The notes under the pieces: generated by a model
What the model was told of the DNA's origin: nothing
The model's database searches: none
Seen by the model: only the letters and a program-made list of their open reading frames with translations
Shown: piece after piece, positions 47,408 through 56,604 of the stretch
Layout of the letters: the number at the start of each line of letters is the position of its first letter
Numbering within the stretch: the first letter of the stretch is position 1
Assembly (NCBI GenBank): GCA_903834925.1
Contig: CAILLA010000125.1
Location: 33,976-97,975 of the forward strand
DNA: 64,000 nt
Direction of reading: 5' to 3'
Source: an uncultured Schlesneria sp.
GTDB taxonomy: Bacteria > Planctomycetota > Planctomycetia > Planctomycetales > Planctomycetaceae
Program-made: the position numbers and the translations under genes

Positions 47408-50029
47408 ATGAATATTCCTGTGTTTCGACTATTTGGGATTTGCCTGTTGGTGATCAGTTCGGTCGCTGGAGCCGGTGATTTAGTCACTGATCCAGTTTTC
47501 GAGACACACATACGGCCCATATTGAAGGCGAATTGTTTTCATTGTCACGGCGAAGACGACAAGTACGAAGGGAAGCTTGACCTGCGTCTGGCTCGACTGA
47601 TGATCCTGGGTGGCGATAATGGACCGTCGTTGATCAGCGGCCAACCAGATCAAAGTCTGATCGTGAAGCGGATCGTCGCTGGTGATATGCCTCCCGGTGA
47701 AAAGAAGCTCGCGGCCCAGCAAATCGAACTGATCCGCCGCTGGGTCGCCAACGGTGCGAAAACGGATCGGCCTGAGCCTCAGTCCCCACCGGTTGGGGAT
47801 TTTACCGATGAAGAACGACTCTTCTGGTCATTCCAACCAATCTCAAGTCCTAAAGTCCCGACTGTCGCCAACACCGGCCAGGTTCATTCACCCGTCGATC
47901 CATTCGTGCTGGCAAAACTCGAACGACATCGATCGAATTTCTCGAACGAAGCCGACCGCCGGACATTAATTCGGCGACTGACGTTTGATCTGTGTGGATT
48001 GCCTCCTACCGCTGAAGATGTTGAGCAGTATGTCAACGACCCGGCACCTGATGCGTATGAACGCTTACTCGATCAATTGCTCGCATCACCTCGTTATGGT
48101 GAACGATGGGGACGTCATTGGCTGGACATCGCGGGGTATGCGGACAGCGACGGTTACACGGAAAGCGACCCGGTAAGAACGTATGCGTACAAGTATCGAG
48201 ACTACGTCATCCGGCAATTCAATGCTGACAAACCGTTCGATCAATTCATTGTCGAACAACTGGCCGGTGATGAACTCGTCCCGCTGCCGTATGAAAACCT
48301 GACTGGTGACGCGGCGGAAAAACTCGCAGCCACTGGCTTCTTACGTATGGCATCCGACGGAACCAGTGGCGGTGCTGCCGACCCGAATCTCGCAAAAAAC
48401 GATGTAATTGCCGAGACAATCAAGGTTGTCTCGACCTCCCTGCTTGGGCTGACTGTTGGGTGTGCTCAATGTCACAATCATCGATATGACCCCATCGCCC
48501 AGACTGACTATTATCGCTTTCGGGCGCTCTTCGAACCTGCGTACGACTGGAAGAACTGGCGGGTCCCCCAGGCTCGGTTGATCTCGCTCTGGTCGGCGGA
48601 ACAGCTAAAGACGGCTCAGCAGGTCGATGCGGAAATCACAAATCAGACCGACGTCCGAATGAAAGAACTCGACGCCATCGTCCAGGAAGTCTTTGATCGG
48701 GAAGTTGGCAAACTTCCCGAAGAACAACGAGAGTCAGCGCGAACGGCAAGGACGACCGCAGCTGACAAACGGACTCCCGAACAAGCCCAGATTCTGAAGG
48801 ACCATCCCAGTTTGAATGTCGATCGAGGCAGCGTTTATCTATATGAAGCGGCCCGTATCAACACGTTCAACACGGAATGGGACAAACGAATTGCCGACAT
48901 CAAGACGAAACGACCGAAAGAAGACTATGTTCCTTGTTTGACCGAAGTGCCAGGCCAGATTCCTACAACGCACCTGTTCTATCGAGGTGAATTCGCTCAG
49001 CCAAAACAAGCTGTGAATCCGGGCGAGTTACCAATCCTGACACTGGCACACGCGACGGAAATTCCTGTCGATGATCCGCAGTTACCGACGAGTGGCAGAC
49101 GGTTGGCATACGCTCGCCACTTGACCGACGGAAAGCATCCGCTGCTGACGCGAGTGCTCGTTAACCGCTTCTGGATGCATCATTTTGGCAAAGGGATCGT
49201 GTCGACTCCCAGTGACTTTGGATTCCTCGGTGAGAAGCCCTCGCATCCTGAGTTGCTGGACTGGCTGGCAACTCGATTCCTTGCTGACGGTTGGCAATTG
49301 AAGCGATTCCATCGAATGTTGTTGACGAGTGCCGCTTACCGTCAACAGTCAGTCCGTCGACCAGAAATGGATACTGTAGATCCTGATAACCGATTGCTGG
49401 GACGAATGTCGGTCCGTCGGTTGGAAGCAGAAGCCATTCGCGACACGATCCTTTCATGTTCTGGTTCGCTTAGCGACAAGTTATTTGGCACGCCTGCCCC
49501 AGTCACCGTCGATGACGTCGGCCAGGTCATCGTGGGGATCGATACTCGTGATTCCGCCGGGCGACCGACCGATAAGAAGGTGACGATCGGCGAAGAGGAA
49601 TTCCGGCGCAGTGTCTATGTCCAAGTCCGTAGATCACTCCCCCTCGGTATGCTGGAGCCTTTCGATATGCCCACACTTTCACCGAATTGTGAGCTTCGAC
49701 CGGTCTCAACGGTCGCACCTCAGGCTCTGCTGATGATGAATAATGATCTCGTGATTCACGAGGCATTGGGTTTTGCTCGTCGTATTCAAGGCATCGCCGG
49801 GGACCATCCTGCGATTCAAGTGACGAAAGCCTGGTTGACCGCATTTGGACGACCACCAACATCAGATCAAGTCGCAGCCGGAGTCGTGTTTTTAACGGAT
49901 CAGACTCAACAAATCGCGGCAAGAATCCCCGCCGATCAAGTTGCGAAAGAACCACCCGCCGCACAGCAGGCTTTGGCGAACTTCTGCCAGGCCCTTTTCA
50001 GCTCAAATGCGTTTTTATACGTGGATTAG
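47408..50029 (+). CDS. PSD1-type cytochrome, module 2
   Basis: An 873-residue exported PSCyt1-PSCyt2-PSD1 protein starting at ATG 47408 with signal peptide PVFRLFGICLLVISSVAGAG. Haem motifs are CFHCHGE near residue 40 and CAQCHNHRYDPI near 360. DUF1549 contains HYGERWGRHWLDIAGYADSD-like residues (RYGERWGRHWLDIAGYADSD), and DUF1553 has RVLVNRFWMHHFGKGI with THPELL-like HPELLDWLATRF. No LamG insert is present, unlike module 1; a longer charged insert (VFDREVGKLPEEQRESARTA) lies between the two domains. The DUF1501 gene starts 15 bases downstream. Confidence 0.9.
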   Translation: MNIPVFRLFGICLLVISSVAGAGDLVTDPVFETHIRPILKANCFHCHGEDDKYEGKLDLRLARLMILGGDNGPSLISGQPDQSLIVKRIVAGDMPPGEKKLAAQQIELIRRWVANGAKTDRPEPQSPPVGDFTDEERLFWSFQPISSPKVPTVANTGQVHSPVDPFVLAKLERHRSNFSNEADRRTLIRRLTFDLCGLPPTAEDVEQYVNDPAPDAYERLLDQLLASPRYGERWGRHWLDIAGYADSDGYTESDPVRTYAYKYRDYVIRQFNADKPFDQFIVEQLAGDELVPLPYENLTGDAAEKLAATGFLRMASDGTSGGAADPNLAKNDVIAETIKVVSTSLLGLTVGCAQCHNHRYDPIAQTDYYRFRALFEPAYDWKNWRVPQARLISLWSAEQLKTAQQVDAEITNQTDVRMKELDAIVQEVFDREVGKLPEEQRESARTARTTAADKRTPEQAQILKDHPSLNVDRGSVYLYEAARINTFNTEWDKRIADIKTKRPKEDYVPCLTEVPGQIPTTHLFYRGEFAQPKQAVNPGELPILTLAHATEIPVDDPQLPTSGRRLAYARHLTDGKHPLLTRVLVNRFWMHHFGKGIVSTPSDFGFLGEKPSHPELLDWLATRFLADGWQLKRFHRMLLTSAAYRQQSVRRPEMDTVDPDNRLLGRMSVRRLEAEAIRDTILSCSGSLSDKLFGTPAPVTVDDVGQVIVGIDTRDSAGRPTDKKVTIGEEEFRRSVYVQVRRSLPLGMLEPFDMPTLSPNCELRPVSTVAPQALLMMNNDLVIHEALGFARRIQGIAGDHPAIQVTKAWLTAFGRPPTSDQVAAGVVFLTDQTQQIAARIPADQVAKEPPAAQQALANFCQALFSSNAFLYVD

Positions 50030-50044
50030 TGCAGGCCCGAAAAC

Positions 50045-51499
50045 ATGTTCCTTAATCATCACTCACGTCGGCATTTCCTGGCTCAATCTGGGGTCGGGCT
50101 TTCATCGCTCGCCTTAACCTGGCTTCTACAGGACCAGGCCAAGGCCGCGCCGGTCAAACCGACTCTCGAACGTCCGACGTTTGATCTGCTTCCAAAACCG
50201 CATCCTGGCAAACCTCAAGCGACAGCGATGATTTCGCTGTTCATGCAAGGGGGGCCAAGCCACATCGATTTGTTTGAGCCGAAGCCGGAACTTGATAAGC
50301 GGCACATGCAGAACTTCTCGGGCCAGATCCAGTACGACAACGCTGCGGAAGCAAGTGCCAAGCTGTTCGCATCCCCCTGGAAGTTCTCGAAACGGGGTGA
50401 ATGCGGCACTGAACTCAGCGAACTGTTGCCGCACCTTGGCCACGTTGTCGATGACATCTGCCTCATTCGTGCGATGCATACGGGAGTCAATAATCACGGC
50501 CAATCCATCAATGCACTCAACAACGGACGTGTCTTGGGCGGACGTCCTTCGCTCGGGGCCTGGCTGTCGTATGGGCTGGGTACTGAAAACCGAAACCTTC
50601 CTGCATTTGTGATCCTGTCCGACCCTCAAGGACTGCCGGTGCTGGGAGTCGAAAACTGGAACAATGGCTGGCTGCCGTCCCTTTACCAGGGGACTGTCAT
50701 CCGACCGAAAGAACCTCGTATCCTGAACCTTGACCCTCCACCAAAGCTTCAAGGAGCCGTCCAGAAACGCTTCCTCGGTTATCTGGATCAGTTAAATCAA
50801 GAACATCTGACGCAGCATCCCGGCGAGCATGATCTGGCCGCCCGGATATCCAGTTTTGAGCTGGCGGCCCGTATGCAGACGGCTGCGAAAGAAGCACTCG
50901 ATCTCTCGCAGGAAACAGAAGAAACGCAAAAGTTGTACGGGTTAGACAACCCCAAGTGTGCTGAGTATGGCACGCGGTGCCTGTTCGCTCGCCGTCTGAT
51001 TGAACGAGGAGTTCGCTTCGTCCAGATCCACACGGGCAACCAGCACTGGGATCATCACGGCGGCATTTTGACAGCTCTGCCAAACATGTGTCAGGTGACC
51101 GATCAACCCTCGGCGGCTCTCGTAACGGACCTGAAGCGGCGAGGCTTGCTCGATACGACTTTAGTCCATTGGGGCGGTGAGATGGGTCGGTTACCAGTCA
51201 TCCAGAACGAAAAGAACATTGGGCGAGATCATAACACGCATGGTTTCAGCACATGGCTGGCCGGAGGTGGAATCAAAGGTGGATTAGCGTATGGTGCCAC
51301 CGATGAGTTCGGCCATAAGGCGATCGACAAAGTCGTTCACCACTTCGACTATCACGCCACTCTGCTCCATCTGTTCGGGCTCGATCCACTGAAACTAACG
51401 TTCCAGCGCCCGGGAGGGACAGGCTCACTTCTCGACGGTCAGGACGGAAAGATCGTCTGGGATATTTTGAAGAATGGCCCTCACAATGCTGCGATCTGA
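50045..51499 (+). CDS. DUF1501 (sulfatase-like) protein, module 2
   Basis: A 484-residue DUF1501 protein with a Tat signal: HSRRHFLAQSGVGLSSLALT. Conserved blocks: MISLFMQGGPSHIDLFEPKP, CLIRAMHTGVNNHG, FVQIHTGNQHWDHHGG, LVHWGGEMGRLPVIQ and GRDHNTHGFSTWLAGGG. It follows its PSD1 partner by 15 bases, giving the tightest pairing in the window. The family is thought to carry out hydrolase-like reactions on exported substrates; none is known for this pair. Confidence 0.92.
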   Translation: MFLNHHSRRHFLAQSGVGLSSLALTWLLQDQAKAAPVKPTLERPTFDLLPKPHPGKPQATAMISLFMQGGPSHIDLFEPKPELDKRHMQNFSGQIQYDNAAEASAKLFASPWKFSKRGECGTELSELLPHLGHVVDDICLIRAMHTGVNNHGQSINALNNGRVLGGRPSLGAWLSYGLGTENRNLPAFVILSDPQGLPVLGVENWNNGWLPSLYQGTVIRPKEPRILNLDPPPKLQGAVQKRFLGYLDQLNQEHLTQHPGEHDLAARISSFELAARMQTAAKEALDLSQETEETQKLYGLDNPKCAEYGTRCLFARRLIERGVRFVQIHTGNQHWDHHGGILTALPNMCQVTDQPSAALVTDLKRRGLLDTTLVHWGGEMGRLPVIQNEKNIGRDHNTHGFSTWLAGGGIKGGLAYGATDEFGHKAIDKVVHHFDYHATLLHLFGLDPLKLTFQRPGGTGSLLDGQDGKIVWDILKNGPHNAAI

Positions 51500-51515
51500 T
51501 GGATTACGAAGGTGC

Positions 51516-51548
51516 GTCAAAGGCGGCCGTTTTGCTGCCGCCCGTGAC
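51516..51548. terminator. Hairpin between convergent DUF1501 and mega-protein genes
   Basis: GTCAAAGGCGGC (51516-51527) and GCCGCCCGTGAC (51537-51548) pair through GGCGGC/GCCGCC and GTCA/TGAC, with a two-base bulge on each side. The loop is 9 bases. It sits midway between the stops at 51499 and 51559. Confidence 0.5.
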
Positions 51549-51558
51549 TTCAATCGAT

Positions 51559-54500
51559 TTAGTGATGATGGTGAGCATCGTAAATCATGTGTTTCTTATC
51601 ACCTTTGGAATACACGTAGCCAACCAGATCCAGGATTTCTTCGCGTGTCAGTTTATTCAATAGTCCCAATGGCATGATCGACGTTGGTGACTTGCGGCGT
51701 TCTTCAATCTCGGTCTTCAACAATACGGCAGGTTCGCCCTTCGACAGCGGATCGACAAGGACTTTAACCTCCGTCGGTGTTTCCGCTACGACCATCCCTG
51801 TCACGACCTTGCCGGAGTGAAGCACAAAGATGTTCGACTGAAATTTCTCGGCGATCTCCTTCGAAGGTTCTAGCATCGACTGAAGCAATCCTTCTGTGGT
51901 GTGCTTCTTAGGCTCGATTTTGGTCAGATCGGGACCGAATTCTCGCCCTTCATTGTTCAGCTTATGACAGCCAACGCAATTAGCCACTTTGAACAGATTC
52001 TTTCCAACTTCGAATGAACGGCCTGAGGGCAACGTCTTCACGTCGCCGACCAGATCATCGTATTTCCACTCGGTATTGCGGCCGATCGACTTCAGCATTT
52101 CATCGCGAACCGAAAATGGATTCGCTGCGAGGTATGCATCGGGATTTGCCTGGTACTGTTCCAGGTTCGCGACGACATACAGCGCACCGTACATGCGTCG
52201 CCAATGCCCTGGGTAAGTACAAACGTAGGGGTAAACGCCCGGCTGTTGAGGAACGTCGTAACTGAGTGCCTGCTTTTCGCCTGGGCCTAATAAGCGACTG
52301 GCAACCAGAATCTTATTAGACTTGGGAACATAGTTGCGATCTTTCGCATCCGCATCCCGTGCGGTCGATTCAGCCAATAGTCCGATCTCTTCCATCGATC
52401 CCGGTTGTACGATCGTAAAATTATGCGGCATGTTGTCGGTGTTCGACAGGCGGAACTCAACCGGCTTGCCAGCCTGAACGACGATAATTTCCTTGTCGTA
52501 GATCATTCGCTCGACGACGGTCCCCAATGCGATCACGCGTACGTCAAGGTTCTCTAACCGATCACTAATCGCCTTCATTTGATCAGCCGGCAGCTTGTTC
52601 GACAGCGACTTCGCCAACGCAACCGCTTCCATTGCCGGCCCCGCTGTTCGAAAGCGTGCCGGAATGCTGCTCAGATAGCCGACGAGGTTGTCGACCAGTC
52701 CAGGAATTTCCTTCGGGGCCCAGAATTGTTCCGGAATCGTTTTCAACGCACTGATCGCGGACGAACGGCTTCGATCGGCTTTTACCAGCGTTGTGAGATC
52801 CAGGAATTTCTCCTCTTCGTGACCAGGAATCGCCACCAACGATCGGATCGCAACGTCGTGAAGAGTTTCTCCACTACCACTGACGGTCAGTCGATCGGCG
52901 GCGATTTTTTGCTTCGGCAGGTCTGGACCTGACCAGTTCACTTCCAATCCATCACCACCACCGTTGTCAAAGTACGTGACGACGATGGGATGAGCACCCG
53001 CCACGAGATCAACGCTGGCCTTCATCTCGTTCATTCCCTGCAAACGATCGTTATTGATCAGCAGTTGATCATCAATGTAGAATCGCGATCCGTCGTCCGA
53101 GGCGATGTAGAACGTGTACTTGCCTGTTTTCGGAACCTGAATCATTCCGGTGAAGCGCAACGCGAACGCGTCTGGCTCTTTCCTCTGTGGCACATTCATT
53201 ACAATCTCAGGGACGATGCCACTGGCTTGCGGCTTCAATTTAGCCAGTGTTTCGATGGCCACGTTAGAAGGATTCGGATGGAAATAGTCGACTTGAATTC
53301 CGCTCTGCAGAAGCGCCGAACCGCCAGACTCGGCTTTCAGATTGGGCGGTAATTCAAACATCAGTGACCGTACTTCCGAGTATAAGCTGCCGCGCAGTTT
53401 GCTGTCGCCGATCGCAGGGATCGCGGCGAGAAGATCGCGCAGGCTTTCTTTGCTCTTCGATGCCGCAAAAAATGCTGCATCGCCCGACCCGTCACCAGTG
53501 ACCCACGCAGAATAACCAAGCTGACGAATCGCGGGGGCTTGCCCCTTCGTCGCCAGATTCTCGATCCGCCCTCTCACTTTCTTCAATTCTTCAGCGGGCT
53601 GTTCGGCGAGTAACTGACCCAGTCCACCCAGTGCATCCGCCTGGCCGCTGGCGTCGCGTTCCTCAATCAACGCCAACAGCATCGACAGCGAACTCGCTTT
53701 CTTCAGATCCGCTAACCCCTTGAGTGATTCGCGGAGCGCCCCCGCCGACGCGTTTGGACGTTTCAGAATCGCCTCGTAAACCGCTTCAGTCCGAGGGAGT
53801 TTTAACAAATCCTCGACGCTGGCATTCCGGAGGGCATATGCTTGAGCCGCCTTCGACAGCGGTTTACCCGAAGCCACCGCTTCCTGAACGAGCTTATCCA
53901 CGTTAATTGTACCGCGAGCGTAATTCAGGACGGTCTCTAGTTCCGGGTCGGTTGGTCGAGTGGCCGCTTCAAAGATCACTTCGGCAGCAGCAATTCCTTC
54001 AAACGAGACGGCCGATTTCACTGCTTCGGCTCGGACGAGAGCCGAGCTATCTCGTGCCGCAGCCAAAAGTGTCGCGTCCCATTTGGCGACCTTTGTCCCC
54101 CAATGCCCCAGCGTTCGAATGGCCGCGGCGCGGACACGAGGTTCCGCTGCCGTAAACACTTTTGTGAGCAATTCCGAATTCGGAACCCGGTGTTCTTCGC
54201 TCACCCACAAGCATTCGAGCAGTGCTTGCGCCTCATCTGGCTTGGCAGGGTTAAGAGTTGGAATCCATTTTCCCAGGGCGGCGGTGACTTCGCCCGTCTC
54301 GCGGCCGCTGAGTTCCTGACGAGCTCGATAGCGAGTCCCATTCTCTTTCGTTAAGAACGCCTGTAAGACTTCGCCAATGGGCTTTCCTTTTAACTTCATC
54401 GGCTTCAAGAGAGGCCGATCCTTAGCCGTAACGCGGTAGATACGACCATGTTCATGGTCGCGATTCGGGTCACGCATGTTGTGCTGCATATGGCCAATGA

Positions 54501-56487
54501 TCGCGTTGCTCCAGTCGGACACATACATGGCACCGTCGCCGCCGATCTCAACATCCGACGGACGAAAGTTCGGATCGCTTGATACCAGAATTGGCTCAAT
54601 TTCCGTCGCTGTGATCTCGGCACCGTTATAGGTCACTTCGTGTTGCAGCACTCCCAGAAAGCCAATGCAGTTACAGATCAAAAAATTTCCCTGATTTTTA
54701 TCGGGGAAGTGGCTGCTGGAGAGGATGCCCGTCGCCGCAACCGGCCGGACTCGCATCTTGAACCACGGCTTGGAACCAATCCCCTTGCCAATATTTACGT
54801 AAGAACCGCTTCCTCCTGTCCCATCGTTGGCGAACTGGTAACCCCATTGATCAAAGACATCGCCGTGGGGGTTGGGGCCGATCGGAAAGTGGAATTCCAT
54901 CTCGAATGTTCGAGGGTTAAACCGATGCACACCACTGTCGCCAGACCGGAACGTACGAGTCGGTGTTTCCATCGCCGCCACATTGAAAATCCCTCGTGAC
55001 CAATAAACCCACCCATCTGGGCCGAGAAGCATTGCGTTGGCCGAGTGATGCGAATCGGCGCTCGATAACCCTTGAAGCATCCGAATCTTCACATCCGCCT
55101 TGTCGTCGCCATCGGTATCCTTAAGGAACCACAGCTCCGGCAACGCGGCCACTAGCATTCCTCCACCCCAAAATTCAAAGCCGGTCACGCTGTTAAGCTC
55201 ATCGGCGAACGTGACACAGCGATCCGCGACACCGTCGCCATCATCATCGGGCAGGCAGACGATTCGATCTCGCCGCGGTTCGGTCGGGTTCCAGTGCGGG
55301 TATGACGGCCAGACTGAGGCAAACAGACGGCCGTTCGTATCGACCGCCATCTGCACGGGCTTAATCATCTCGGGAAACATTTCTTCGGAAGCGAACAAAT
55401 TGACCTGCATCCCCTCAGCGATTTTCATTTTGCTAATCGCTTCTTTGCCTCCTAGATACAGATGTTTCCCACCCGGCAAAGGGCCGGGAATGTTCGTTTT
55501 GACTTCCAGTTGTGCAGGCAGATTGTCATCGGCAACGGTGAGATCACCACCACGAGCGACCGCCCAGACCCGCTGATCACGGTTGGCCGTCTTGACGTCG
55601 AAAATCTCCATCTCCCGCATCATGACGTCAGCATTCGACTGCCCGAACCAGGCCAATTTGGAACGGCCACCGAAGACGTTGTAGCCATCCACCACGCGGT
55701 ATCGGCTGAACCATTCGTAGTTCTTCTCAAGAATCGCCTGCCGAAGTCGCTCAAGCTCCTTCTCGTCTTTGTTGATACTCGTAGCACCAAACAATTCCTT
55801 GACAATCACGTTGGCGATGGCTCGATCCCCATGGTCGTGCAAATGGATGCCGTTGATCGTCAGTGGTTTGCCTGCAGTGGCGTAAAGCTTTTGAGTCGGG
55901 GTAATAAGATCGACAAACAACACCCCTTTTGCCTTGCAAACTTCCTGCATGGCTTTGGAATAACTCGCGAGCTTTTCGTTGTTTGCCGAGCCATCGGGCA
56001 GATTGGGACTTTTCAGGTTTTCATGGGCGATCGGCGAGAAGAACACGAGCTGGGGTTTCGTTTCACCGTCATATTTCTGACTGAGCATGCCATCGATCGT
56101 CTCTGCCAGGTCCTTGCGAAAGCCCTCAAGTGCCGGTGTACCACGAAGAGCCTCGTTGTAACCGAAGAAGCAGAAAATCACGTTGGCCCTGGTCTTGGCC
56201 AACCATTGATCCGGGCTACCAAAATTCTCTTCCCGCTGCCGAAGCTTCAATTCGTCCCCTGAAAAACCAAGGTTTCGGAACGTGAGATCCAGTTCGGGAT
56301 AAAGAGCGTAAATATACGTTTCCAGCCACGCCGCGTGCTGCATGCGATCAGCTAGCGTGTTGCCGATGTAGGTGATCCGGTCACCTTTCTTGAGCTGCAG
56401 AGCAGGTTCAGCAGCCGTTACCGGACTCAGCCAGCCCATCATCAGCGTCATCAGCAAGACGGTCATCCAGGCAGATTGTCTACGCAT
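51559..56487 (-). CDS. PVC-type haem/cupredoxin mega-protein, 1642 residues
   Basis: An exported multidomain protein. Signal peptide: MTVLLMTLMMGWLSPVTAAE. Residues about 30-245 are SGNH/GDSL-hydrolase-like (FCFFGYNEALRG, NGIHLHDHGDR) but IGNTLADR replaces the usual GDS block. About 350-695 is a dehydrogenase-type propeller. About 715-1045 are HEAT-like repeats. About 1065-1205 is a PA14 domain (YTFYIASDDGSRFYIDDQLL). About 1340-1435 is a cupredoxin with likely copper ligands His (MPHNF), Cys and His (YVCTYPGHW) and Met (RRMYG). About 1490-1630 is a c-haem domain (CVGCHKL). The end reads YDAHHHH. Copper and haem in one chain suggest electron transfer. Last gene of a four-gene minus-strand run. 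Confidence 0.9.
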   Translation of the reverse strand: MRRQSAWMTVLLMTLMMGWLSPVTAAEPALQLKKGDRITYIGNTLADRMQHAAWLETYIYALYPELDLTFRNLGFSGDELKLRQREENFGSPDQWLAKTRANVIFCFFGYNEALRGTPALEGFRKDLAETIDGMLSQKYDGETKPQLVFFSPIAHENLKSPNLPDGSANNEKLASYSKAMQEVCKAKGVLFVDLITPTQKLYATAGKPLTINGIHLHDHGDRAIANVIVKELFGATSINKDEKELERLRQAILEKNYEWFSRYRVVDGYNVFGGRSKLAWFGQSNADVMMREMEIFDVKTANRDQRVWAVARGGDLTVADDNLPAQLEVKTNIPGPLPGGKHLYLGGKEAISKMKIAEGMQVNLFASEEMFPEMIKPVQMAVDTNGRLFASVWPSYPHWNPTEPRRDRIVCLPDDDGDGVADRCVTFADELNSVTGFEFWGGGMLVAALPELWFLKDTDGDDKADVKIRMLQGLSSADSHHSANAMLLGPDGWVYWSRGIFNVAAMETPTRTFRSGDSGVHRFNPRTFEMEFHFPIGPNPHGDVFDQWGYQFANDGTGGSGSYVNIGKGIGSKPWFKMRVRPVAATGILSSSHFPDKNQGNFLICNCIGFLGVLQHEVTYNGAEITATEIEPILVSSDPNFRPSDVEIGGDGAMYVSDWSNAIIGHMQHNMRDPNRDHEHGRIYRVTAKDRPLLKPMKLKGKPIGEVLQAFLTKENGTRYRARQELSGRETGEVTAALGKWIPTLNPAKPDEAQALLECLWVSEEHRVPNSELLTKVFTAAEPRVRAAAIRTLGHWGTKVAKWDATLLAAARDSSALVRAEAVKSAVSFEGIAAAEVIFEAATRPTDPELETVLNYARGTINVDKLVQEAVASGKPLSKAAQAYALRNASVEDLLKLPRTEAVYEAILKRPNASAGALRESLKGLADLKKASSLSMLLALIEERDASGQADALGGLGQLLAEQPAEELKKVRGRIENLATKGQAPAIRQLGYSAWVTGDGSGDAAFFAASKSKESLRDLLAAIPAIGDSKLRGSLYSEVRSLMFELPPNLKAESGGSALLQSGIQVDYFHPNPSNVAIETLAKLKPQASGIVPEIVMNVPQRKEPDAFALRFTGMIQVPKTGKYTFYIASDDGSRFYIDDQLLINNDRLQGMNEMKASVDLVAGAHPIVVTYFDNGGGDGLEVNWSGPDLPKQKIAADRLTVSGSGETLHDVAIRSLVAIPGHEEEKFLDLTTLVKADRSRSSAISALKTIPEQFWAPKEIPGLVDNLVGYLSSIPARFRTAGPAMEAVALAKSLSNKLPADQMKAISDRLENLDVRVIALGTVVERMIYDKEIIVVQAGKPVEFRLSNTDNMPHNFTIVQPGSMEEIGLLAESTARDADAKDRNYVPKSNKILVASRLLGPGEKQALSYDVPQQPGVYPYVCTYPGHWRRMYGALYVVANLEQYQANPDAYLAANPFSVRDEMLKSIGRNTEWKYDDLVGDVKTLPSGRSFEVGKNLFKVANCVGCHKLNNEGREFGPDLTKIEPKKHTTEGLLQSMLEPSKEIAEKFQSNIFVLHSGKVVTGMVVAETPTEVKVLVDPLSKGEPAVLLKTEIEERRKSPTSIMPLGLLNKLTREEILDLVGYVYSKGDKKHMIYDAHHHH

Positions 56488-56604
56488 CTTTGGAGATCTC
56501 TCAGTTGTTTGTCTTTAGATTAAATGGGATTGCCATCCGTAACACATCCAGGCAGGAGTGTAATAAGTACGGCGCGGATTCAAACCATCCGCTCACAAAA
56601 AACA

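Noticed and set aside
51559..51580. Engineered His tag at the end of the mega-protein
   Set aside because: Only four histidines in a natural planctomycete gene context; no vector sequence nearby.
55462..56262. A 266-codon plus-strand ORF inside the mega-protein gene
   Set aside because: Lies fully opposite conserved GDSL-like coding sequence and shows no domain of its own.
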